Part shown: positions 55,243 through 64,000 of the stretch, piece after piece
How positions within the stretch are numbered: position 1 is the stretch's first letter
Layout of the letters: every line of letters begins with the position of its first letter
Origin: Linum tenue
Lineage: Eukaryota; Streptophyta; Magnoliopsida; Malpighiales; Linaceae
Assembly: GCA_946122785.1 (NCBI GenBank)
Contig: CAMGYJ010000008.1
Location: 26,871,475 to 26,935,474, forward strand
DNA length: 64,000 nucleotides
Reading direction: 5' to 3'
The notes under the pieces: generated by a model
What the model was told of the DNA's origin: nothing
What the model saw: the letters and a program-made list of their open reading frames with translations, nothing else
Databases searched by the model: none
Translations under genes and position numbers: made by a program

Positions 55243-57474
55243 GATCCAAGCGCTATACGTGTACTCCTTGGTGTCGCGCCAGTCGCTACTGTTCCGTCCG
55301 CTCCAAAAGGTATGAAATTTTCTTGTCGCCAGAGAGTAGAAGATGCCATCTCTCCCACTAAACCTGTCCAGAAACACCTTGTTTCCCAACCCTGAAATGT
55401 CCGCTCCGCTGCTTGTTGCTGATAACAGAGAAGTAGAGCTCAGAAACAGCATCGTGTCTTCTAGATTGTGGATTTCTTTCCAAGCCATGGTTGTTTGTTT
55501 CAGCTCAAATACCCGCAGAAACCTCCCCATGGGACCCGTGAACACTGATAGAAGCTTCCCTCTGGACTCCAACAAATAGCTTCTTCTTATTGACGCACAA
55601 GGCCTTCTAGGCAAGTTCATGAACTTGGTGGCACGGTTCTCATCCATTTGTTTTGGATCGTGAATGCATAGATTTCCAGTCATCCCCATGATATAGAACA
55701 ATCCTTGGTGGTAAACTGGATTACTGTGAGAATTCTTGAAATGGATTCCTTTCTTCTCCGCTCGCGAGAATTTCCAGCCGTACACTCCTCGACAAATCGT
55801 GTAGATGTCCACATCTACTGGAGAGACTGCGTAGCAAATTACCATGCATTCGGGAGATGTTGGAGGAGAAGAGAAAGTAAACCCGTCTTGGTGACATTCC
55901 ATGTTAGGTAAGTCAATCCTTTCGCTGGTGAAAGGGTTGAGAAAGAATAGTTGTTCACCTGAACTTCCTTGGGAGGATATCAACAACCATCCATGTTTAG
56001 AGCAACGAACGATTGATTCTGTGCCTTTTAAACTGGGTAAAGGCAAGGTGCTGGTAGAATTGGTTACTGGATCGAAGAACTTGACTAGCTCACTGTTGCT
56101 TCCTATGTGCATGAGGATTGGGAATCGATGATTTCTCTGCACATTCCCCAATTGAAGATCAGATTCACAGTTAGAATTCGATAATGCCGATTGCCATGCT
56201 TTGCAGGCAAGACGAAAGTAACAACGATCAGCTCCATATAGATGCGACTGTATGTCGCAAAGAAGGTCCACTGGAACGTCGTTCCAACCAACACGAGCAC
56301 TGCTACTTTCTGATGGTAACGTAATCTGCTTGCTAGCAATTTTTACTCCTGGTTGGGGATCATCTGCTGAAGCCCAGCTATGTAGAGGCAACCGGATCCA
56401 TTGTGGCTCATAATAGTCAATTCCCATGTCGGGGCAAGGTAATGACACACTTACACTTCTCTCGTTAACATCATATGCATAAAGACGCTTGTCATTCCTT
56501 TCGGAGAAATAAACTGTGTTCCCGCGAACAAGTCTTGAGTTTAGATCTTCTCGTGAAATTTTGTAGAAGAATCCATGCTCTGGGTAGCTTAAGAAGATGG
56601 CACAATCTTCAGGTAAACTTTCCATCCTTTGGCATACTTGGTCCTGTAAATTCACCTTGTATAACTCAATCCTCTTGCAACCAATGTCTCTGACATGAGA
56701 ATCCCGTATGAACATTTTTTTGTACCCATAGTATAGCTCGATTATCATAAGCTCGCTATCTGAGCACTGAACCAAGAACTTGTCACAATGTGCATGGCAC
56801 CTAGTGTAGTACTGAGCCAAAGTAGGGTATCGTTCTCTGACTTTCAAATCAAGTAATTTCATCATCTGGCAGCCATTCATGTCTCGATTAAACTGAAACT
56901 TCCATAGGCTTTCGCAGCAAAGTTTTCGTGCATAGACCTCACCATTGAGGGTAGCGCATCCTGGAAAATACCGGCAGGAACCTATGGTAGGAATTGTACA
57001 TCGCGGTCCTATTTGTCTAGTCCAAGCCTTGTCGCCAGGCTTGCAGTATAACAAGGTCATCCCTCTAATATGAGAGATAAACATAACCACACAGCTAGGA
57101 TCATGTGGAGGAGAAGAAATGACACAGTTGACGGGCTTCATGTGGTGTTCAGGCCAATTGGGTAATGGGATCTTCTCCATGGTCACTGGGTTTAACAGCA
57201 AGCAATCGCCATCATCCGAATCATAGAGAACAAACCAACCATGAGAAGTGGTGAAGATTCGATGATTTCGCATTTCAGGTATGCGCTTGACATGGTGGCG
57301 GCGTTCTGACAAGTTGTAGAAGATCAGTGACTTGTTGTTCTTCTTACCACGGAGGTAAACCAGCCATGGTTCTGGTCGTAGAGCTGGCGCGGCAGCCTCT
57401 GGCATTTTTGGTAGTCCATCTTCATGGTTCTGATCTGGCTCCTCATGCTGCTGCTGCTGCTCCGGTTCAGCCAT
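55228..57474 (-). CDS. DUF295 - F-box - DUF295 protein, copy 2, 3' end replaced by hAT sequence
   Basis: Intronless, 748 codons, collinear with copy 1 (25896-28157) over nearly its whole length and at a glance about 85-90% identical. F-box core: WNDVPVDLLCDIQSHL..ADRCYFRLACKAW. The second DUF295 ends DTKEYTYSAWI, after which the frame enters the hAT terminal repeat, adding QGRS and a TAG at 55228-55230 supplied by the transposon. Copy 1 goes on for 16 residues beyond that Ile, and the original 3' end of copy 2 still lies on the far side of the insertion (54519-54599). The rest of the frame is intact, so a slightly shortened protein is possible. Promoter sequence is shared with copy 1 for about 300 bp. 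Confidence 0.85.
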   Translation of the reverse strand: MAEPEQQQQHEEPDQNHEDGLPKMPEAAAPALRPEPWLVYLRGKKNNKSLIFYNLSERRHHVKRIPEMRNHRIFTTSHGWFVLYDSDDGDCLLLNPVTMEKIPLPNWPEHHMKPVNCVISSPPHDPSCVVMFISHIRGMTLLYCKPGDKAWTRQIGPRCTIPTIGSCRYFPGCATLNGEVYARKLCCESLWKFQFNRDMNGCQMMKLLDLKVRERYPTLAQYYTRCHAHCDKFLVQCSDSELMIIELYYGYKKMFIRDSHVRDIGCKRIELYKVNLQDQVCQRMESLPEDCAIFLSYPEHGFFYKISREDLNSRLVRGNTVYFSERNDKRLYAYDVNERSVSVSLPCPDMGIDYYEPQWIRLPLHSWASADDPQPGVKIASKQITLPSESSSARVGWNDVPVDLLCDIQSHLYGADRCYFRLACKAWQSALSNSNCESDLQLGNVQRNHRFPILMHIGSNSELVKFFDPVTNSTSTLPLPSLKGTESIVRCSKHGWLLISSQGSSGEQLFFLNPFTSERIDLPNMECHQDGFTFSSPPTSPECMVICYAVSPVDVDIYTICRGVYGWKFSRAEKKGIHFKNSHSNPVYHQGLFYIMGMTGNLCIHDPKQMDENRATKFMNLPRRPCASIRRSYLLESRGKLLSVFTGPMGRFLRVFELKQTTMAWKEIHNLEDTMLFLSSTSLLSATSSGADISGLGNKVFLDRFSGRDGIFYSLATRKFHTFWSGRNSSDWRDTKEYTYSAWIQGRS

Positions 57475-57560
57475 TAATTGTCGTCTTGCACGTGTGCTGG
57501 TTTTGTGGCGACAGAGACCAATTGAAGGAATTGGCTTTGGTTAAGCTTATTGCCGTATAG

Positions 57561-58888
57561 ATGATTCCTTGTCCTGAAAGGAATAGGCTTTTCTTTCTTT
57601 CCCTGTTTCCAGCTCTTGTCCAGATAATTGAATTTCTTGTTTGAGAAGGAAATGGATTTTGCGAGGCTTTAGTTTGTTAGTGGGAATGCTAAATCGTGTT
57701 GTAGTTCTTGTTTGACTAGATAAGCTTTTCAGACCAAAATAATGCATGTCAATTGTTGGAGGATTCCAGGTATGGTCAGTGGCTAACTCACACTTATAGG
57801 TGTCCGAGTCGGGTTCAATCGAGTTGCGGGTTAGTTGGGTTTCAAGTTCGTCAGGTTGCGGGTTCATCGGTTCGGATTCAATCGGGTCGGGTTCAATCGG
57901 ATTGCGGGTTAGTCGGGTTCGGGTTCAATAGGGTTTTGGGTTCATCGAATTTCGTGTCGGGCGTGTTGCGGGCAAATCGTGTTGCTGATTGTTCGGGACA
58001 ACGCATAGAGTTACTTACTCCTTACTCGCTATCAACTTACACATTTTATTACTCTAATTTAAAATATTTTTCACAATTTTTAACCAACTTATTTCTACCT
58101 CATATATATACTTAGTTTTTATAAAAAAAAAAAAAAACTAGTCAAAATATTGAATCAATTTGTATGATTTGCAAACTTGTCATGTAATTAATCATAATTG
58201 GTAAAGTGCACTAGCTAATAGTAATGGCGATAACCACATTTGCAAACAATAGACATTATTAGCAAACCAAACAAAACACATTCTACAAACAAAGAATAAA
58301 AACACTTTTTCTTATCTCAACGTTTTTGGGCGGCAATATAGATTAATCCAAACGAAAATTGGGCGGCCTTTTGGAACGGGAATGAAGAAGTTGGGCGGCA
58401 ATATATATCAAGCAAAAAGAAAATTGGGCGGCAACGCAACGTGAAGCAAAATTGAGTAACAAAAAAATACATGAATTATATATACTAATAAATTACAACC
58501 TTAATTCTTAGTGAAATATAAACTTTTTGTTTAACAAAAAAACTATGAATCAAGGTTCATGGAAAATTTTTACAAGTCGCTGTCAATCAATCATCCTAAT
58601 TTATATCCATATGCAAAATCTGGACAATGCACAAATATTATAAACAACAGTTATAAGAGATGGAAATCAGCCTAATTTATATCCATATGCAAAATCTGGA
58701 CAATGCACAAATATTATAAACAACAGTTATAAGAGATGGAAATCAGCCGTAATAATAAAGGAATTGAAACGTTGGTGGGTCGAATTGGGGAGAATTTTTC
58801 CTCATTAGATTTTAATTTTGGTAGGGATAAATTGTAGAGGGAAAGCAAAATGAGAAGAATGAAAAGTGGGGAGGGAAACATTAGAGAA
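57561..58888. other. Upstream region of copy 2, then repeats, no gene
   Basis: Up to about 57785 it is homologous to the upstream region of copy 1. From 57800 to 57990 there is an irregular array of CGGGTTCAATCGG/GCGGGTTAGT phrases. Between 58330 and 58440 'ttgggcggcaa' recurs three times. A 76-bp perfect tandem duplication follows at 58595-58746. Confidence 0.6.
58595..58746 (+). repeat. Perfect 76-bp tandem duplication
   Basis: Units 58595-58670 and 58671-58746 are identical base for base, beginning CCTAATTTATATCC. No divergence means either a very recent event or an assembly artefact. Confidence 0.95.
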
Positions 58889-59477
58889 TAGACCTGGCAA
58901 TCAGGTCGGGTTGGGTAATTTCGGGTCGGGGCCTTCGGTTACAGGTCGGGTCGTGTTTGCTAGGCTAATTTCAGGTCAAATATTGAACCAAACCATTCGA
59001 TTTCGAGACGGGTTACAGGTCATTTCGGGTTATGAGAGCTCCTAGCAACAATATCAAATATGCTTCATATTTTCTTAAAGAACACAAATTTTCACAAATG
59101 CATGACAATAGTTTACCTAACACATGTCCATTAACATATTCTCAAATCCTCCCATGCTAATGAAATGAAATACAAATTGCACAAAAGAAACACATTATAT
59201 TTTATTATCCTTAAACTCCAAACATGTCATTCAAATTCATGTGATTTTTTTTAAACATATCACCAATTTATGCAGACGACCGAGAAAGAAAGGCTCCACG
59301 TTCTCCAAGTGGTTTATCTTAGCGTGCTAGCCGCTGCTGAGTGATTTTATCATTTTGAGAGTGATATATAAAATAGAGCAGGTCTAACGGGTCGACCCGC
59401 TAACCCTCCAACCCGAATCAAAAAATCATGGGTTATCAGGTCAGGCCAACGTGTCGGGTTGTAATTTGCCAGGTCTA
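58889..59477. mobile_element. Non-autonomous hAT element, 589 bp
   Basis: Ends TAGACCTGGCAA and TTTGCCAGGTCTA are inverted copies, flanked by TTAGAGAA (58881-58888) and TTGGAGAA (59478-59485), an 8-bp duplication with one change. Subterminal GGGTCGGG and CGACCCG motifs occur near both ends. No ORF. Confidence 0.85.
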
Positions 59478-59970
59478 TTGGAGAAGTGAAAAGTTGGGAT
59501 GAAGTCATGAAGATATCAAAATGAGAGAAGGGAAATTTCCCACCTAAATAAAAATGTGGTGGTAGAATTAGTGAGTAAGATTAAGTTTCCAACCTAAATG
59601 TAAAATAATATATATTTGAGATAGGATAACTCTTTACATGTTCTCAAATCTACTATATCAAATTAGTCATGCCTATAAGCTATAGTAAGGTTTGTTATAG
59701 AGTATAGACAATATTTTTGTCACTAAATGTTACACTCCTAAATCATCATATGTAAACATTGTAATAATCAAATCGATAATTAATTAAAATTGTAAACCAT
59801 CATATGTAATCATTGTGATAAGCTTTCTCCCTTCTTTCTCTTAAAAAATGAAAATACAAAATTTCCCCTTAATTTTCTTTCCGTAAATAAAAAACATCAA
59901 AATTTCCCACCGTTTTCTCTTCCTATAAATCAAAAGCACCAAAACTCCCTTTTCTTTCTTTTTCCAAAAC

Positions 59971-62900
59971 TTTTTTGACAAAGAGATAAATTTCATTCAT
60001 GAACCCTATTGTAGTACAAGCGAAGCACATTACAACAAAGGAGAAATAAGATCAAGGATCTGAATCCAATCTGTTGATAAAGATCCTTTTGCTGTTTTCT
60101 TTGCAACCTAGTCCGCACTCTTGTTAAGTCTTCGTGGAGTAAAATCAACTCGGATTTGGTCATTAGTGTCTAAGATTTTCCTGATGCAATGAATCCAGGC
60201 CCTCACTTGCCATTGCCCTGCCGTGATGTTTCCCTTGATCGCATTAACAAGCACCCGACAATCTGAGAAAACCCTTGTAGTGAGGCCTGAAGCCTGTGCG
60301 AGCCTGAGAGCCGACAGCAGTGCCTTTGCTTCCGCCACAATCGGTGATGAACAAAAAAAAGTCCCAGCCCTTCCGTCGATTACTTATCCATGGTTGTTAC
60401 GTACTACAACACCATAAGCCGCCACCTGGGATTTCGAGCAAAAAGCTCCATCACAGTGGATCTCCATCTGGGGATTTCCTGGCGGTGGATCTATAATCGT
60501 ACGATGTGGGGGAGGCTGGGGAAGAAGAGAAGTGGATCCTCCGTTGGCTGATCGTTGGTTGATACCACACCAGTCATTGAAGACCCTGATCGCTTTCCTG
60601 GAGGTCACTTGTAGTTGAGGTCGTACTCCTTTGAAAGTCATCTCGTTTCTAGAGGTCCAAATGGCCCACAGTGTAGCAATGATAGCTGTAGTTGAATGCA
60701 CTGTAGACGTCTCATGGATGTGAAAGATCCACATTAGGATTGGTAAGTCCCGCTGTGGCAGAGGGAGGGAGGGAGGCAAATGCTTGATTCCACATTGCTC
60801 TAGCATGCGCGCACTCGAAGAAGACATGCCAGGTGTCCTCGAATCCTCCATCACACACTGCACATACAGGTGAGGCAAGCACCTTTCAAAACCAGAGATT
60901 CCTCTTCATTGCAATTGCGTTTCTCATGATCCTCCAGATGAAGTTGAGCAATTTTGGTGGTAAGGATAAGCTCCATAACCACTTCCAAGCCTTGGTGGAA
61001 CATCCTGGGTGATTGGGATCCTCTGCTCCAATTCTGCTTCTTTCCGTTGTTTTAAACACATGGTATGCCGACTTGACTGTGAAATCACCGGATTTCTCAG
61101 GATGCCAAACCCAGCTATCCTCCGTGGAAGACAACTCCATAGGAATTCTCTTGATTGCCTTGGCTTCCTCTGGAAGGCAACCTTGTTTAATTTTGTCAAG
61201 ATCCCATTCATTGACATCATCCATCACCCAGTCAAAAGTTCGAAGTTGTTGTTTTTGATTCTCCTGCAATTGAAATCCTGGTAAGCTGGGAATCCAAGGA
61301 TCTTGTTCACGTAAATACTTCTTCCATTTCCCATGTTTTTCCTTGCCCCCGGAATTAAGATCTTCCTAGATTCACATAAGCTCGCCCAAATCCACGATGG
61401 TTTTCTTCCTTTTCCTGCAGATAGAAAGTCAGTGTTAGGATAGTAGAGTCCTTTAAGGAGTTTTACCCATGTTTCATTTTCGCCATTGAGGATCCCCCAT
61501 CCTTGCTTAGCCAAGAGAGCCAAATTGAAATGGTGGAAGTCTTTAAATCCCATTCCCCCTTCCTTGTTTAGCGGCCGTAAGGATACTCCCTTTCCTCCAG
61601 TGGATTGTCCCCTTCTCCATATTTCCTTCCCAAAAGAATGCCTTCAACCGAGAATCCATTCTATTGGTAGTGTTCTTAGGGAGAAGGAAACATGACATCA
61701 GGTAGGTAGGATATCCTTGGTAAACCGCCTTGAGAAGGGTCTCCTTTCCAGCTTGTGAAAGTGCCAAACTCTTCCATGCTAGTCCCAATTTCTCCATTCT
61801 AGAGAGTAATCCTATAAAGACTTCTTTCTTTGATCTTCCCCATTCAGTTGGGACCCCTATGTAATTTCCCATTCGTTGAGTGATAGGAATATCCAAGAAA
61901 TCAGCAATCAAGTTCGGAAGCGTCTCCGGAGCATTCTTGCTAAACTTAATTGTTGACTTCTCATTGTTGATTGCTTGCCCAGTAATGCTTCCATACTCCT
62001 CAATCAACTTCTTAATGTTCATTGCTTCCATCCTCGAGGCTTTCCCAAATAAGATTGTGTCATCTGCAAACAACACATGGGTAAGTCTAGGACATGTGGG
62101 AGATAATGTGATGCCTTGAATTAATCCATTAGTCACATTCTTATTAATGAGGAAAGAGAGAGCATTAGTCAAAAGGATAGAGAGAAGAGGTGAGAGGGGA
62201 TCTCCCTGACGGATTCCTCTGCTTGGTTCAAAGAAAGGCGTTGGCTGGCCATTAAACATCACCGCAAATCTCACAGGTCGAACACATTCCTTCACCCAAG
62301 CGCGTCATTGGCTAGCAAAGCCCATCCCAAGAAGAATGTCATCCAAACAATCCCAATCAACCATGTCAAAAGCCTTCTTCATGTCAAGCTTCAACATCAT
62401 ATCCCATTTCCCTCCTTTTGGTCTTGTCTTGAAATGTTGCAACACCTCATGGACTATGATAATATTGTCCTAGATAGCTCTACCCCCAATGAAAGCTGAT
62501 TGCATCTCTGATACTAGGTTAGGTATCCATTCTTTCAGTCTTGAAGTCATGACTTTGGATATAACCTTGTATTTGAAATTGAAGCAACTGATAGGTTGGA
62601 ACTGTGAGATCTTCTCTGGGTTTTGCACCTTTGGGGTCAAGATAATGTGTGTGTCATTCCAACCTTCTCTCATTCTAGAATCCTCAAAGAACTCTTTGAC
62701 TTCTTCACAAAGTTGTTGGCCCACTGCAGCCCAATATTTCCTGTAGAACAGCCCCAGAAACCCATCAGGACCAGGTGACTTGTCCGCACCCAACTCAAAG
62801 ACCGCTCTCTTGATCTCCTCATCATCGACCGACTTGCAGAGGTCGTAGTTCATGTAGTCCTCCACAATGGTTGGAATTTCACGAATCAGATCTTTGTTAA

Positions 62901-64000
62901 ATCCCTCCTCCCTTTTCTTGAAAAGACTCCTGTAAAAGATAGAAATGTGATCATGCAGGGGTCTTTGATCCTCAATCCAATTGTTCCCTTCATCCAGGAG
63001 TTTCACGACTTTGTTTCTCAAGCTCCTCTGAATGGTGCAATTATGAAAAAATCTTGAATTCTAGTCTCCATGATTAAGCCATTGAACTCTCGAGCAATGT
63101 CTCCAAAAAATCTCTTCCTCCTCTCATAGTTTCTTTAACTCCACCTGTAAGGTTTTCTCTTCTTCATCAAAAATCAGAATGTGGGTAAACTCCAGCACAA
63201 TCTTCAGTCTTTCTTCAATTTCCTTGATTCTCACTGCAGCATTTCTAATGTTAGTCTTGCTCCAAGTCTTGAGTTCCTTGCTCATCATCTCCAGTCTCAA
63301 AGGAAAATGGTCTGATCCCACCATTGGTTCGTTGAAAACAATTGCCTTGCTAAAAACTTCTCTCCAACTCAACGAACATAGTCCACGATCCAATCTTGCA
63401 AATATCTTCCTGGACCTTGTTGCATATTCTTCCAAGTGAACATTGGACCTTTAACCTCAATGTCGATGAGTTCATTGTTGAAGATGAACTCCTTAAATGG
63501 TTCGGTCGAATTGCTCAACAAAATCCAAGGGGTGTCATTAGTAGGCTTTAGAATACCAATTTCGTCCCAAAAAGCCCTCCTAACTACAGGATAATTAGGG
63601 GCATGAAGGAACGTACAGAAAAACCCACCCCCAAAGCTAACAAAGACATGAACTAAAAATTTCGAAGAATCTACTACATTGATATTTAAATCATTAACCC
63701 ACCATAATGCTAAACCCCCTACTACCTACAGGAGAGTGATACCACTTGTTGTACAATTTGGCTCGCCTCCTTTCAACTTCCATTTCGCTATCCGGTTGCT
63801 TGGTCTCCATGAGGAACGTAATCATCGGTCTAAAGAAACAATGAATATCCCTCAGATGATTCACTGCCGAGTCGGAGCCAAATCCTCGGCAGTTCCAACA
63901 AATTGTGGTCATGGCCCTCCTGGTGTCTTTGGTTGAGCCACCTGCACCTCAGCTATTTCCATTCCTACTTCCTCCTGCTTCCTTTGTTTCAGACTGAAAC
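59971..64000 (-). mobile_element. LINE with RNase H, 3' end at 59971, 5' part beyond the window
   Basis: On the minus strand it runs from ORF2 start (63912) to a short A-tail (plus-strand T run 59971-59976). The 3' UTR includes a 'gaatgaaatttatctctttg' end typical of plant LINEs. ORF1 would lie right of the window edge, and its last codons may be in 63913-64000. Moderate decay. Confidence 0.85.
60108..63912 (-). pseudogene. LINE ORF2: endonuclease, RT, zf-RVT, RNase H, broken
   Basis: It starts MTTICWNCRGFGS at 63912. Endonuclease to about 63440 with a stop near 63694. RT at 63021-61543 (GADKSPGPDGFLGLFYRKYW, FQPISCFNFKYKVISKVM, LDMKKAFDMVDW, GIRQGDPLSPLL, FADDTILFGKAS), broken only by TAG at 62470-62472 and TGA at 62305-62307 in one frame. 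zf-RVT follows in 61269-60840 after two frameshifts. RNase H at about 60440-60050 (EIHCDGAFC, AEAKALLSALRLAQ, RRLNKSADxVAK) has one stop at 60384. It shares domain order with the LINE at 43-49.7 kb. Confidence 0.88.

Noticed and set aside
1..64000. CRISPR arrays, rRNA operons, bacterial-type defence or operon systems
   Set aside because: None seen. The content is plant nuclear DNA throughout.

Overview
This is a stretch of nuclear DNA from a flowering plant, most likely a eudicot. The pointers are introns with GT..AG ends, an AT-rich background, plant-type LINEs with ORF1/ORF2, a Copia element, Helitron, MULE, hAT and PIF/Harbinger remains, and three plant gene families: a 9-type lipoxygenase, an SRR1-like protein and DUF295/F-box proteins. 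The sequence alone does not fix the species. By my reading over half of the window is transposon-derived.

Layout. 1.87-4.72 kb (+): lipoxygenase exons that lack the usual first exon. 5.27-5.74 kb: a small TIR element. 5.85-8.57 kb (-): a decayed, internally deleted LINE. 8.6-13.46 kb: gene-poor DNA ending in a Helitron-type 3' terminus. 14.05-14.15 kb: a hairpin built partly from two 27-bp patches identical to sites at 23.95 kb and 27.14 kb. 14.51-21.93 kb: a probable Helitron with a nearly full-length LINE (14.94-19.67 kb, +) nested in it. 24.79-25.64 kb (+): an SRR1-like gene. 25.90-28.16 kb (-): an intronless DUF295 - F-box - DUF295 gene, convergent with SRR1. 28.60-29.44 kb: a Tourist-like element.

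29.44-36.63 kb is a three-level nest. A LINE fragment is split by a Pack-MULE (about 284-bp TIRs, 10-bp target duplication, captured C2-domain gene fragment). The Pack-MULE is split inside the captured fragment by a young, nearly intact Copia element (5-bp duplication, 0.7-kb LTRs, one premature stop). A related LINE fragment at 49.94 kb still shows the unoccupied target site. 38.11 kb onward (-): a Helitron 3' terminus beside fragments of a DAD1-like phospholipase A1 (-) and a TIM23-like gene (+), the latter split by a hAT element. 43.0-49.75 kb (+): a decayed LINE with a C-terminal RNase H, split by another hAT element. 51.48-52.93 kb: a TIR element carrying a PERK-like receptor-kinase fragment with its intron. 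54.5-57.8 kb (-): the second copy of the DUF295/F-box gene, whose 3' end is cut by a hAT element that supplies a new stop codon. 58.9-59.5 kb: another hAT element. 59.97 kb to the right edge (-): a third LINE, with RNase H.

The probable working host genes are SRR1, DUF295/F-box copy 1 and perhaps truncated copy 2. The lipoxygenase depends on whether a first exon lies off the left edge. I see no operon-like or defence system. The main novelty is the record of gene capture, nesting and exon remodelling by transposons.
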